The notes: generated by a model not told the origin, from the sequence alone. A stretch of DNA of 35,410 nt from Cytophagales bacterium (GCA_025358885.1 JANYHW010000208.1:1-35410), one strand, 5' to 3'; positions 7,616 through 16,291 are shown, counted from the stretch's first letter. A program made the numbers and translations.

Positions 7616-8163
7616 GACTTGTCTTTATTCGTGCCTCCGAAGATACCGCCGATGCTGCTCTTGAGTACGGTCCCCATCATGGAAGCACCGCTCATCGAAT
7701 TGCTTACGTCTTTCCCAGCCAACATGTCCTTGAAATTATCTACGAACTTGTTGAGCATTTGATCCGAGACATCCTTGATTAACCTGGCACCAAACTGGGC
7801 AAGCACTCCACTGATTGAAATCTCCATCATGAACTTCACGTTGGTGCCTCCGTTTAATTCAAACAAGGTGCCATTCATATTCATATCTGCGGTCCCTTTT
7901 CCCTTAGAATCTACGCCTTTGGCGATCAGGGTCATGTGATGACCGGTATGGTCCATTTCGGTGATGGTGATCTCGCCATTGTAACTTGCTTTTACAGGAC
8001 CAAAGGATGTAGTAACCTGGCCTTTGAAATTCTGATCGTCTGTTTTTTCTGTTAGAGATGCCCCAGGCACACAGGCAACAATTTTGGTGGGGTCACTCAG
8101 GTATACCCAAACCTTTGATATCGGTTCCTGCAGCTCGAATTCCTTTTCAATGGTAGTTCTCAT
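7612..8163 (-). CDS. coxG: CoxG-like SRPBCC-family protein
   Basis: A 183-residue protein with the carbon monoxide dehydrogenase subunit G (CoxG) fold, part of the START/SRPBCC superfamily. Visible marks are FELQEPISKVWVYLSDP (about 8-24), VACVPGASL (about 28-36), FKGQVTTSFGPVKASYNGE (about 46-64) and a C-terminal helix region. In some CO oxidisers CoxG anchors the enzyme to the membrane; in others the role is unknown. The ATG at 8163 was chosen because homology begins at MRTTIEKEFEL; the frame is open 20 codons further. It overlaps the MoxR gene by 4 bases and follows the BNR gene by 169 bases. Confidence 0.92.
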   Translation of the reverse strand: MRTTIEKEFELQEPISKVWVYLSDPTKIVACVPGASLTEKTDDQNFKGQVTTSFGPVKASYNGEITITEMDHTGHHMTLIAKGVDSKGKGTADMNMNGTLFELNGGTNVKFMMEISISGVLAQFGARLIKDVSDQMLNKFVDNFKDMLAGKDVSNSMSGASMMGTVLKSSIGGIFGGTNKDKS

Positions 8164-8332
8164 GTTCAGTTTGCTGAGGTGTAATAAGGACTTATGATTA
8201 TTCGCCAAAACCAGCCACCTCATATTTCTTTTGGCATTTGGTAAAATACAGGGAAGGCAATTAATTATAGGAATAAATCCTCAAAAATCCAATCAAAAAT
8301 TACGGATAGGGAGAAAGAGCATGCTATTGGTA

Positions 8333-9412
8333 TTACGCAAACGCCAGATAGTTTGTCATCGGCAGGTGTTTTGATATCACCTTCCAGGAACTCCCGCTAT
8401 CATGGGACGTATACAGATTTCCATTGTTGGTACCGAAGGCCAGGAGTTCGCCTTTCTTAACAAAGGCATGTCGCAGAACAAGGTCAAAAGCGTTAGCGTT
8501 CGGAAGGCCATCCTGAATGTCCTTCCACGTTCGACCACCATCACCAGTACGGCAGACGGTTAGTTTCAAATTGAAGGGTATCCTCTTCTCATCGCTCTGT
8601 GCCGGAATGACCCAGGCCGTCTCCGGGTCATATTCATCGATGGCCAAAGCAAAGCCATACTTTGGGAAGCCGGTACTACCGCTTATGTCCTGCCACAATT
8701 CTCCTCCATTGACAGTGCGGAATATTCCACAATGATTCTGTTGCCAAATAACATCCGGGTTCGCTGGGCAGAGTAACATCCTGTGGGGGTCATGACCAAC
8801 TTCAGGGGTAGGATTTGGTAAGTAGGCAGCCACCAATCCTTTGTTCTTTGCGTCCCAGGATTTACCATGGTCATGTGTTTCGAACACACCGGCGCAACTT
8901 ACACCGATGTAGAGGTGGCGGCTATCACGGGGATCCAGTACAATGGAGTGAATAAATGGATAATCCTTACCCGCGCCAAACCATTGATTTGGGTCCAACC
9001 TGCTGGGATGATTCCAAAGGCTTTCTACCAATTTAAATTCTTTCCCATCAGGACTATAGAATAGTCCACCGGGCTCTGTTCCCAGCCAAAGTCCTCCAGG
9101 CCTGTCGGCTCCGGCATGCTGAATAACCCAGATCTTCTTAAGTGAAGCAGGCTTTCCCGGACGGTAGAAATGGTCGTGGTAGGCTGGCGTAACAACTTCT
9201 TCCCAACTCTGCCCTTCATCCGTTGAACAGTGAAGTTTTTCTCCCCAATGCCGATGTGATAGAGCCACCCACCATGTGTTTGTGCGATCATCCACATACA
9301 CCATTGAGACCGGTAGGCCTTCGAATTGCACAGAAATACAATCCCATCGACCAGTTTGTTCACTGAAAACGATGAGACCTTTGGAACTTCCAACGATTAA
9401 TTTAGTGGACAT
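8333..9412 (-). CDS. Cytosolic BNR/Asp-box beta-propeller protein
   Basis: A 359-residue protein with six Asp-box-like repeats: STDEGQSW (about 63), YSPDGKEF (about 119), THDHGKSW (about 181), TVNGGELW (about 234), TGDGGRTW (about 287) and SHDSGSSW (about 335). This is typical of sialidase/Vps10/YCF48-like beta-propellers. There is no signal peptide, and nothing identifies sialidase activity (no arginine triad or FRIP motif seen). It begins 9 bases after the stop of a MoaD-like gene, so the two are almost surely co-transcribed. I recall similar MoaD-BNR gene pairs in other phyla, but their role is not established. A platform for sulfur carrier or Mo enzyme assembly is a guess. Confidence 0.82.
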   Translation of the reverse strand: MSTKLIVGSSKGLIVFSEQTGRWDCISVQFEGLPVSMVYVDDRTNTWWVALSHRHWGEKLHCSTDEGQSWEEVVTPAYHDHFYRPGKPASLKKIWVIQHAGADRPGGLWLGTEPGGLFYSPDGKEFKLVESLWNHPSRLDPNQWFGAGKDYPFIHSIVLDPRDSRHLYIGVSCAGVFETHDHGKSWDAKNKGLVAAYLPNPTPEVGHDPHRMLLCPANPDVIWQQNHCGIFRTVNGGELWQDISGSTGFPKYGFALAIDEYDPETAWVIPAQSDEKRIPFNLKLTVCRTGDGGRTWKDIQDGLPNANAFDLVLRHAFVKKGELLAFGTNNGNLYTSHDSGSSWKVISKHLPMTNYLAFA

Positions 9413-9421
9413 ACAGACCGA

Positions 9422-9694
9422 TTACCCTCCCGAAAGAGCTTGGAAAATTATAAGTTCATCCCGCGACTGGATTGCGTCATTCAGATGCTCACGGTCTGTG
9501 ATCAGTTCTCCGCGAAGAAAAATATTCACATGCTTTCTCAATTGCCCGTTGTCTTCCAGAAGGTAGGTAAGAATTCCTGGATGGACCTGATCGATATTTT
9601 GCAAGGCCTCTCTCACCGTATTTGCTTCAATGTCGAACTCAGTAAGAGTTGGGAAGAAGCGGTTGAGGGCTGATGTAAATTTCACTCTTGCCAT
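9422..9694 (-). CDS. MoaD/ThiS-family sulfur carrier protein (paired with the BNR protein)
   Basis: A 90-residue ubiquitin-fold protein ending in SGG, the C-terminal Gly-Gly that E1-like enzymes adenylate and convert to a thiocarboxylate. It is longer than the other MoaD in the window (80 aa) and has a conserved insertion-like segment HVNIFLRGELI before the last strand. The start MARVKFTSALNRFF is typical. The BNR propeller follows after 9 bases. It may serve molybdopterin synthase, but its separate operon and partner suggest a specialised role. The MoeB-rhodanese at 4407 is the only E1-like enzyme here to activate it. Confidence 0.86.
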   Translation of the reverse strand: MARVKFTSALNRFFPTLTEFDIEANTVREALQNIDQVHPGILTYLLEDNGQLRKHVNIFLRGELITDREHLNDAIQSRDELIIFQALSGG

Positions 9695-9939
9695 GAGGTG
9701 TTGCTTCCTTGTTTTTAAGGCCTCATAAACACCTTTGGAAAATGAGGATTATTAGTCCTTACTTTGTCATGGGTTTTGCAACCGAAATGTTTCTTTCTTA
9801 AGAGCATGGTATAATCAAAAATAGATTTTTTTTTCGTCTGAAGCTATTGAAAATACATGGGTAAAATATTGGCCAGCCCTGGGACCATCATTACGTCGCC
9901 GGCAACAATGTCAAACCGGAATAATTAAAATCAAATGCA
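9695..9939. other. Divergent intergenic region between the moaD-BNR operon and xdhC-like gene
   Basis: This 245-base gap separates two divergent transcription units and must hold both promoters. It contains a run of nine T's near 9827-9835 and AT-rich sequence, but I see no exact TAnnTTTG element, no clear palindrome and no small gene. Confidence 0.4.
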
Positions 9940-10965
9940 ATGAAGGAGCTACTGCAACAAATGGATCAATGGACCAGGGAGAACAAATCCTTTGCCGTGG
10001 CACGGGTCATTCAGACCTGGGGTTCATCACCAAGACCCATAGGATCAGCGCTTATTATCTCTGAGGATATGGAAATGGCTGGGTCTGTCAGCGGAGGGTG
10101 TGTTGAGGGAGCTGTTCTCAAGGAGGCGAAACAAATAATCAAGGACAAGACCGCCAAGACATTGTCATACGGCGTAAGTGATGATGAGGCATGGTCTGTT
10201 GGGCTTACCTGCGGAGGGAGAATACAGGTCTATTTGCAAGCCTGGCCTGTGGTGGGCTCGCCTGAAGCCAAGGAATGGAACCTCTTGCGACAATACGTAA
10301 ACGATGGCAAGGGTTGTGTGCTGATTACAGAATTGATTGACGGTAGCGGAGGCAGTACACTCCTGACGGAGGAAGGAACCCATGGGTCTTCCTTGCCCGA
10401 GGAGGTGAAATCAAAAGCCCATGAAGCATACCTGCACCGGGCACACAGTTCTATCACCTGGGGAGACTCACAGTATTTTATTCATGTGTTTCCACCAAAG
10501 AGTCGGCTGCTTATTATTGGAGCAGCACACATCACCGCAGACCTGGTCCAGCTCGCGAAGCTTTACGATTTTGAGACCATCGTAATTGATCCACGGGGTG
10601 CCTTTGCCAACCGTACTCAATTCCCTGTGGCACCTGACAGAATCATGGAAAAGTATCCTTCTGAAGTCTTGAATGATCTTCGACTGGATGTATATACTTA
10701 CGCCGTCATCCTGTCGCATGACCCCAAGATCGATGACAATGCATTGCAGATCCTCTTGCGATCCAGTGTAGCGTACATCGGGGCGTTGGGAAGCCGAAAA
10801 ACCCACGAGAAAAGAATTACCCGTTTGACCCAGGAAGGATTTTCAGATGAGGAACTAAAAAGAATAGAATCACCGATTGGCATGGATATTCATGCGTTGG
10901 GTGCCAGGGAAATCGCTTTGAGTATAATGGGCTCTATTATCAAGGCGAAGAACCTGTTTGTATAA
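9940..10965 (+). CDS. xdhC: XdhC/CoxI-family Mo cofactor maturation protein
   Basis: A 341-residue protein with the two-domain XdhC/CoxI layout. The N-terminal part carries SVSGGCVEGAV (about residues 49-59) and SVGLTCGGRIQVYLQ (about 86-100). The C-terminal Rossmann domain starts at RLLIIGAAHITADLV (about 188-202) and includes YAVILSHDPKIDDNAL (about 254-269) and YIGALGSRKTHEKR (about 276-289). XdhC proteins bind Mo cofactor, protect it, help add the terminal sulfido ligand and hand it to xanthine-oxidase-type enzymes. This fits the CoxL homologue nearby. It is followed by the superoxide dismutase gene after 23 bases on the same strand. Confidence 0.92.
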   Translation: MKELLQQMDQWTRENKSFAVARVIQTWGSSPRPIGSALIISEDMEMAGSVSGGCVEGAVLKEAKQIIKDKTAKTLSYGVSDDEAWSVGLTCGGRIQVYLQAWPVVGSPEAKEWNLLRQYVNDGKGCVLITELIDGSGGSTLLTEEGTHGSSLPEEVKSKAHEAYLHRAHSSITWGDSQYFIHVFPPKSRLLIIGAAHITADLVQLAKLYDFETIVIDPRGAFANRTQFPVAPDRIMEKYPSEVLNDLRLDVYTYAVILSHDPKIDDNALQILLRSSVAYIGALGSRKTHEKRITRLTQEGFSDEELKRIESPIGMDIHALGAREIALSIMGSIIKAKNLFV

Positions 10966-10988
10966 GTTTCAAACAAACCAGAACGAAT

Positions 10989-11711
10989 ATGAATCGCAAT
11001 ACTTTCATTAAAACCACCGCCATCCTGGGTACAACAAGTATTCTCCCCACCAGTAATGTTTTTTCGCAAAGTCTCCAGCAGAGTGCTATGGATAAGCTTA
11101 CCGACACTGACGGAAATTTTGCCTTGTTGCCGTTACCGTACCATGAGAACTTTCTGGAACCGCAAATGGATCAGGAGACATTGCACCTTCACTACACATT
11201 TCATCATGGCGATGCTGTTAAAGGGGCCAACAAGGATCTTCAGATGGTGAGAAAGGCGATGGATGATAATAATCTTGAGACAATTGACTACTGGACCCGG
11301 AAGCTTTCATATCACCTCTCATCGCACATACTTCACACCATCTTTTGGACCAATCTTGGAAATAAGAAGACCGATCCGGCCGGTGCGCTGTTAAGACAGA
11401 TTGAAAAGGATTTCGGAACCTATGAAAAGTTAAAATTGCTCATCGCAAAGACTTCCAAAGGTGTCGATGGGAATGGTTGGGGAATTCTGGGGTATCACCC
11501 TTCAACTGACAAGCTAACGGTATTGCAGTGCGAGAACCATGAAAAACTTACCCAGTGGGGAGTTATACCCATTCTGGTTATTGATGTTTGGGAACATTCT
11601 TATTACCTGAAATACCGCAATCGACGGGCAGAATTTGTTGATAACCTATTCGCGATCATCAATTGGGACAATGCGGCGGAGCGTTACAACGCTGCCGTGA
11701 AATTCAGGTAG
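10989..11711 (+). CDS. Exported Fe/Mn-family superoxide dismutase with altered active-site surroundings
   Basis: A 240-residue Fe/Mn SOD-family protein. The four metal ligands are kept: H68, H116 (HTIFW), D199 and H203 (DVWEHSYY). Two second-sphere residues differ from textbook enzymes: the gateway Tyr (Tyr34 of E. coli MnSOD) is A76, and the Gln at MnSOD position 146 is H184 in CENHEK. A His at the latter place is known in some archaeal and cambialistic SODs. The first ~27 residues (NRNTFIKTTAILGTTSILP) look like a secretion leader, so it acts outside the cytoplasm. The XdhC-like gene is 23 bases upstream and coxM is convergent 16 bases away. Dismutation activity is likely but not certain. 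Confidence 0.9.
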   Translation: MNRNTFIKTTAILGTTSILPTSNVFSQSLQQSAMDKLTDTDGNFALLPLPYHENFLEPQMDQETLHLHYTFHHGDAVKGANKDLQMVRKAMDDNNLETIDYWTRKLSYHLSSHILHTIFWTNLGNKKTDPAGALLRQIEKDFGTYEKLKLLIAKTSKGVDGNGWGILGYHPSTDKLTVLQCENHEKLTQWGVIPILVIDVWEHSYYLKYRNRRAEFVDNLFAIINWDNAAERYNAAVKFR

Positions 11712-11727
11712 TAACCATTTCAAAATA

Positions 11728-12558
11728 TCAGGCGATTGCCGACAGTGCTCTTTTGAGATAAACTTTAGCGAGGTGTTTCCGGTACTTCTCTGAAGCATAG
11801 TGGTCTTCCAGAATGCTCATGCCTTCTACGGCTGCATTTGAAGCCGCCTGGATGGTGCCAGCGTCAAGTTTTTTTCCGGCAAGCACTTTCTCAGCTCCGG
11901 AATCCCGGAATGGACAACTGGAGACACCCGTATAGGCAATGTTTATTTTTCCTTCGCCATTCTTAACCACCGCACATCCTACGATGGCAAAGCGGGAAGC
12001 TGGCTGGGGGAATTTAACATAGGCACTCTTGCTTCCCGCTGCGACCGGAATGTGGATGGCCGTGATGATTTCACCTTCTTGCAGGGCTGTCGTAAACATA
12101 CCTTTAAAGAAATCTGTTGCCTTGACCTTTCTTGAACCTTTGCTTCCCTGAACAGCAAGGGTAGCGTCGAGTGCAAGAATTACTGCCGCCCAGTCGGCGG
12201 CAGGATCAGCATGGGCCAGGCTCCCACCTATAGTTCCCTTGTTCCTTACCTGCACATCGCCAATTGATGCTGCCCCCTGCGCAACTACGGGCAATTTGCT
12301 TTGAATAATTTTGTTAGATGCAATTTCCTGGTGCGTAGAAACAGCACCAATGATTATTTCAGCGCCAGCCTCCTTGATGCCTCGGAGCCCGGCGATGGAG
12401 CCAATGTCCACCAGTTTGGAAGGCTGGCTCAGCCTTAACTTCATGGTTGGAATCAGGCTGTGCCCGCCAGCCAACAATTTTGAATCAGCAGAAGACAATG
12501 CCTTGATTGCTTCTTCTACAGAATTCACTTTTTGATATGTAAAGGTTGAAGGGATCAT
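11728..12558 (-). CDS. coxM: FAD-binding medium subunit of Mo hydroxylase (CoxM-like)
   Basis: The medium subunit passes electrons from the Fe-S clusters to an acceptor through FAD. The 276-residue form starting MIPSTFTYQKV has normal length and carries both flavin motifs: AGGHS (30-34) followed by LIPTMKLR, and TIGGSLAHADPAAD (109-122). A longer open frame exists (18 codons more) but would run into the coxL stop. It is the last gene of the coxS-coxL-coxM operon, 32 bases after coxL. The electron acceptor in this organism is unknown. Confidence 0.95.
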   Translation of the reverse strand: MIPSTFTYQKVNSVEEAIKALSSADSKLLAGGHSLIPTMKLRLSQPSKLVDIGSIAGLRGIKEAGAEIIIGAVSTHQEIASNKIIQSKLPVVAQGAASIGDVQVRNKGTIGGSLAHADPAADWAAVILALDATLAVQGSKGSRKVKATDFFKGMFTTALQEGEIITAIHIPVAAGSKSAYVKFPQPASRFAIVGCAVVKNGEGKINIAYTGVSSCPFRDSGAEKVLAGKKLDAGTIQAASNAAVEGMSILEDHYASEKYRKHLAKVYLKRALSAIA

Positions 12559-12590
12559 GTCGCTTGGTTTTTTGATTCTTTGATATTTTC

Positions 12591-14966
12591 TTATTCCTGC
12601 ATGGCATTCCATACGCGTTCAGGTGTCAAAGGCATTCGGATGTCTTTCACTTTTTTTCCACTGCTCCAAAGGGCATCAATTACCGCATTCACAACGGCAG
12701 GTGTTGATCCGATGCAACCCGCCTCTCCGGCACCTTTCACTCCCAGCGGGTTGTGGGGACATGGGGTGACCTGGTTGCCTGTTTCAAACATTGGCATATC
12801 GTCTGCCCGGGGCATGCAATAATCCATATACGATCCATTGGAGATCTGGCCGTCTTCGTCATATTCCACGCCTTCGTATAAAGCCTGGCCTACGCCTTGC
12901 GCCACGCCACCATGAATCTGACCCTCAACAATCATGGGATTGATTACGGTTCCCACATCGTCCACAGCAATAAAACGCTTGAGGGTAACCTTACCAGTTT
13001 CCTTATCCACTTCAACCACGGCAATGTGGCAGCCAAACGGATAGGTGAAGTTGGCAGGATCATAAAAGCTCACAAAATCAAGTCCGGGCTCGAGGTCCTT
13101 GGGATAAACATGGGGCACATAGGCAGTCAATGCTACCTCGCCGAAGGCCATGGATTTGTCTGTGCCCTTGATGGTAAACTTTCCATTGGCAAATTCAATA
13201 TCCTCGCTGCTTGCCTCTAACTTGTGGGCAGCGATTTTCTTTCCTTTCTCTATGATTTTGTCAAGGCTCTTGATGATAGCTGATCCGCCTACGGCAAGCG
13301 ACCGCGAGCCATAGGTGCCCATTCCAAATGCAACACTGTCGCTGTCGCCATGGATTATCTCAACATCCTCCATAGCAATGCCCAGACGGTCGGCAACTAC
13401 CTGCGAGAAGGTTGTTTCATGACCTTGACCATGTGAATGAGATCCCGTGAAGACGCTTACTTTGCCGGTTGGCTGGATGCGCACTTGCCCTACTTCATAC
13501 AAGCCAGCGCGAGCTCCGAGGGAGCCCACTACAGCCGAAGGAGCGATACCGCATGCTTCGATATAGGTAGAGAAGCCTACTCCGAGAAGCTTTCCATTCT
13601 TTGCCGCTTCTTTCTGTTGTTTTCTGAACTCTTTGTACCCCAGCATATCCAAGCCCTTCTTCAGTACGCCTTCGTAGTTACCGCTATCATATTGCAGGGC
13701 AACCTGAGTTTGATATCCAGGCTGTTTCACACCATCGAAGGGAGGGATGAAATTCTTGAAGCGGATATCGACTGGGTCCATGCCCATTTCCAATGCTCCC
13801 AGTTCGATGAGTCGTTCCAGAAGGTATGTTGCTTCAGGACGACCTGCTCCCCGATACGCATCAACTGCATTGGTATGTGTAAACACTCCCGTAACATCCA
13901 CGTTTATTTTCGGCGTTGTATATAAACCTTGCATCAGGGTGCCATGTAGGTAGGTGGGAACACATGTTGAAAATGTGGAAAGGTAAGCTCCCAGGTTGGC
14001 GAAGGTATTTACCCTTAGGGCAACAATTTTACCATCCTTGTCAAACCCCATTTCAGCCTTGGTAACGTGGTCGCGTCCATGGGCATCCATGAGAAAACTT
14101 TCTGCACGTTCGGAAGTCCACTTGATGGGTCTGCGGATCTTTTCTGCACACCACGTAACCAGGGCTTCCTCGGTGTAATGAAAAATCTTACTGCCAAAAC
14201 CTCCGCCGACGTCTGGTCCTACCACACGAACTTTATGCTCGGGAATACCCAGCACGAATGCACACATAAGCAGCCTGATCAGGTGAGGATTCTGTGTACT
14301 GGTATACAGGGTATATTTTTCATGAACGGGATCGTAAGAGCCTATGTAGCTTCGGGGCTCCATGGCATTGGGCACCAGGCGTTGATTGACAAACTCCAGT
14401 GTTGTGACGTGGGAAGCTTTTGACATAGCCTCATTCACTTCTGCTTTTGGATTTCCAAGTTCCCAGTCATAACAAATGTTATTGGGTACATCATCGTGTA
14501 CAAGAGGTGCGCCCGGCTTCACCGCTTCTGCCGGGTTGGTCACACAACCTAATTTTTCATAGTTGACAGTAACGGCCTCCAAAGCGTCAATAGCTTGTTC
14601 CCGTGTCTCAGCAATAATGAACGCAACAGGATCCCCGACATGTTTTGTGCGATCTGCCACCAGCAGGGGATGCTTGGGTTCTTTCATGGTAGCGCCGCTC
14701 TTGAAATTCACTTGCCATCCACAAGGAACTCCATTGACGGCTGCCAAATCCGCACCAGTGAAAATCGCCACCACGCCCCGCTTGGCTTTGGCCTTGCTCG
14801 TGTCGATGTTTTTTATTTTGGCATTCGCGTGAGGACTCCTGACGAATGCGCCATAGGTCATTCCCGGCAATTGAATATCATCAGTATAATTTCCTTTTCC
14901 TGTCGTATAGCGTTTGTCTTCAACACGCTTGACCGATTTTCCAATATATCCTGTTGTGGCGCTCAT
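12591..14966 (-). CDS. coxL: Molybdenum-binding large subunit, form II CoxL / aldehyde oxidase type
   Basis: The 791-residue catalytic subunit of a xanthine oxidase-family enzyme. Landmarks in order: IGKSVKRVEDKRYTTGKGNY (about 8-27), PDVGGGFGSK (251-260), AYRGAGR (370-376), GQGHETTFSQ (about 513-522) and the catalytic glutamate E748 in GVKGAGEAG. The AYRGAGR loop defines form II; true aerobic CO dehydrogenases have AYxCSFR with the copper-binding Cys, which is missing here. So CO oxidation is doubtful, and oxidation of an aldehyde, purine or other hydroxylatable substrate is more likely. The Mo cofactor would be a dinucleotide form. There is no leader peptide, so it is cytoplasmic. It lies 11 bases after coxS. 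Confidence 0.96.
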   Translation of the reverse strand: MSATTGYIGKSVKRVEDKRYTTGKGNYTDDIQLPGMTYGAFVRSPHANAKIKNIDTSKAKAKRGVVAIFTGADLAAVNGVPCGWQVNFKSGATMKEPKHPLLVADRTKHVGDPVAFIIAETREQAIDALEAVTVNYEKLGCVTNPAEAVKPGAPLVHDDVPNNICYDWELGNPKAEVNEAMSKASHVTTLEFVNQRLVPNAMEPRSYIGSYDPVHEKYTLYTSTQNPHLIRLLMCAFVLGIPEHKVRVVGPDVGGGFGSKIFHYTEEALVTWCAEKIRRPIKWTSERAESFLMDAHGRDHVTKAEMGFDKDGKIVALRVNTFANLGAYLSTFSTCVPTYLHGTLMQGLYTTPKINVDVTGVFTHTNAVDAYRGAGRPEATYLLERLIELGALEMGMDPVDIRFKNFIPPFDGVKQPGYQTQVALQYDSGNYEGVLKKGLDMLGYKEFRKQQKEAAKNGKLLGVGFSTYIEACGIAPSAVVGSLGARAGLYEVGQVRIQPTGKVSVFTGSHSHGQGHETTFSQVVADRLGIAMEDVEIIHGDSDSVAFGMGTYGSRSLAVGGSAIIKSLDKIIEKGKKIAAHKLEASSEDIEFANGKFTIKGTDKSMAFGEVALTAYVPHVYPKDLEPGLDFVSFYDPANFTYPFGCHIAVVEVDKETGKVTLKRFIAVDDVGTVINPMIVEGQIHGGVAQGVGQALYEGVEYDEDGQISNGSYMDYCMPRADDMPMFETGNQVTPCPHNPLGVKGAGEAGCIGSTPAVVNAVIDALWSSGKKVKDIRMPLTPERVWNAMQE

Positions 14967-14977
14967 GCTGTTGTTGT

Positions 14978-15442
14978 TTACATTTTTTTGGCTGCGTACT
15001 GAATCGATTTAACAATATTGTGATACCCGGTGCATCGACAAATATTACCTTCCAGTGCGTGTCTGATTTCCTCTTCAGTTGGTTTTGGATTATTGTGGAG
15101 CAGATCCAAAGCAGTCATGATCATCCCTGGTGTACAGAAGCCACATTGAAGTCCATGCTCCTGGTTAAAGCCTTCCTGAATCGGGTGCAGTGTTCCATTG
15201 GAGGACAAGCCCTCTATGGTGGTCAATTCATGCCCATCGGCCTGTACTGCCAACAGGGTACAACTCTTGACTGCTTTTCCATCCAGGTGAATGGTGCAGG
15301 CTCCACATCCACTGGTATCGCACCCGATGTGTGTGCCCGTGAGTCGAAGGGTATCGCGTAAGTAGTGGACGAGTAGTGTTCGGGGCTCAACCTCATGGCT
15401 GTAGCTTGTTCCGTTGACTTTCATGTTGATTTTGACATTCAT
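14978..15442 (-). CDS. coxS: [2Fe-2S] small subunit of Mo hydroxylase (CoxS-like)
   Basis: A 154-residue iron-sulfur subunit. C41, C46, C49 and C61 (CDTSGCGAC motif) ligate the plant-type [2Fe-2S] cluster; C100, C103, C135 and C137 (CGFC and CRC) ligate the second cluster near the Mo cofactor. Length and layout are standard for CoxS/XdhC-type small subunits. There is no Tat leader, unlike periplasmic aldehyde oxidases, so the holoenzyme is cytoplasmic. It is the first gene of the S-L-M operon; a 147-base gap separates it from moaD2 upstream, leaving room for its own promoter. Confidence 0.96.
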   Translation of the reverse strand: MNVKINMKVNGTSYSHEVEPRTLLVHYLRDTLRLTGTHIGCDTSGCGACTIHLDGKAVKSCTLLAVQADGHELTTIEGLSSNGTLHPIQEGFNQEHGLQCGFCTPGMIMTALDLLHNNPKPTEEEIRHALEGNICRCTGYHNIVKSIQYAAKKM

Positions 15443-15589
15443 ACGCTAAAGAGTTTAGACCGTGAGACTGGAGAAACCAGATCGAATAGGGAAAACTAAA
15501 ATATAGGATTTTATTGATATTTCCATCGATTGTTAACCAGGAAATAATGGTACCCCAAGTCTTTATTTAGAATGCAACCGAACAGGAGA

Positions 15590-15832
15590 TCAGCCACCGC
15601 TTACAGGCGGAATAATGACAACTTCATCATTTTCCCGGAGTACATGAGAATCATCCTGGTAGTCTTCACCGACGGCAAATGAGAGTGATTTAAGCTGGCC
15701 GAATTCGGGAAATCGCTGGTACAGTTTCGATTTAAGGGTAGCAATGGTGTCTCCCTGGGCAACCTCAAAGTCCAGTTGCTTTGCTTTGATTATTTCTTTA
15801 GCGATTCCGAAAGCAATCAGATTGATTTTCAT
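15590..15832 (-). CDS. moaD: Molybdopterin synthase sulfur carrier subunit MoaD
   Basis: An 80-residue MoaD with the canonical end VVIIPPVSGG, whose terminal Gly becomes a thiocarboxylate and donates sulfur to molybdopterin. The start MKINLIAFGIAKEII and the acidic strand before the tail (RENDEVVIIPP) are standard. This is the more typical of the two MoaD copies in the window and the more likely partner of MoaE. It is 15 bases downstream of the SufU gene and so belongs to the sufS-sufU-moaD unit. Confidence 0.95.
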   Translation of the reverse strand: MKINLIAFGIAKEIIKAKQLDFEVAQGDTIATLKSKLYQRFPEFGQLKSLSFAVGEDYQDDSHVLRENDEVVIIPPVSGG

Positions 15833-15847
15833 GGCAAGGGTATTGAA

Positions 15848-16291
15848 TCAATTGTTGCGCCCTAATTTAGATTCAAGATATGTTTTCATGGCACTCCATG
15901 GCAATATGGCACAATCGCGCCGCTCTGGAAAATTGTGGACACCGGAAAATGCTTTGAAATCGTCAGTCAACTCCTGAGGAGCATGCAATGGTTTGTTATC
16001 GATGAAATGAATAAACTCATTACAAATGTTATTTGCTTCATGAAGGGATCTTCCTTCCAGTGACTTCACAAGCACAGAAGCAGATGCCTTCGAAATTGCG
16101 CACCCAAACCCATGAAAGTGAAGGGCTGATATTCTTTTCTGGTCAGCCGTTAAGAACAAGTCAAAACGATCACCACAAACCGGATTGTTGGCCCTCAGCA
16201 CAACCGGGGCGTGTTCTATCTTTTCAAAATGAAACGGACTTTCATTGTGATGTCGAATGATATCCGAATAGAGTGTTTTCAGATCGCTCAT
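15848..16291 (-). CDS. sufU: SufU-type zinc/sulfur-transfer protein
   Basis: A 147-residue IscU/SufU-fold protein. It carries the three Cys and one Asp of the SufU site: C39 and D41 in NPVCGDRF, C64 in GFGCAIS and C127 in RRDCAILPW, plus the SKASASVLVKSLEG segment (about 67-80). SufU proteins hold zinc and take persulfide sulfur from SufS for onward transfer. The start overlaps the sufS stop by 4 bases (ATGA), so the two are coupled. Next to moaD, its likely local role is sulfur delivery to molybdopterin or the Mo sulfido ligand, although a general Fe-S role cannot be excluded. Confidence 0.93.
   Translation of the reverse strand: MSDLKTLYSDIIRHHNESPFHFEKIEHAPVVLRANNPVCGDRFDLFLTADQKRISALHFHGFGCAISKASASVLVKSLEGRSLHEANNICNEFIHFIDNKPLHAPQELTDDFKAFSGVHNFPERRDCAILPWSAMKTYLESKLGRNN

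Noticed and set aside
8333-9412. Exo-sialidase
   Set aside because: Asp boxes alone only show a beta-propeller. No leader, FRIP motif or catalytic arginine set was seen.
9827-9835. Run of nine T's as a transcription terminator
   Set aside because: No GC-rich stem precedes it, and it lies between divergent genes where a terminator is not expected.
12591-14966. Canonical aerobic CO dehydrogenase (form I)
   Set aside because: The active-site loop is AYRGAGR, without the copper-binding Cys of the AYxCSFR loop, so CO oxidation is not supported despite the cox-style neighbours.
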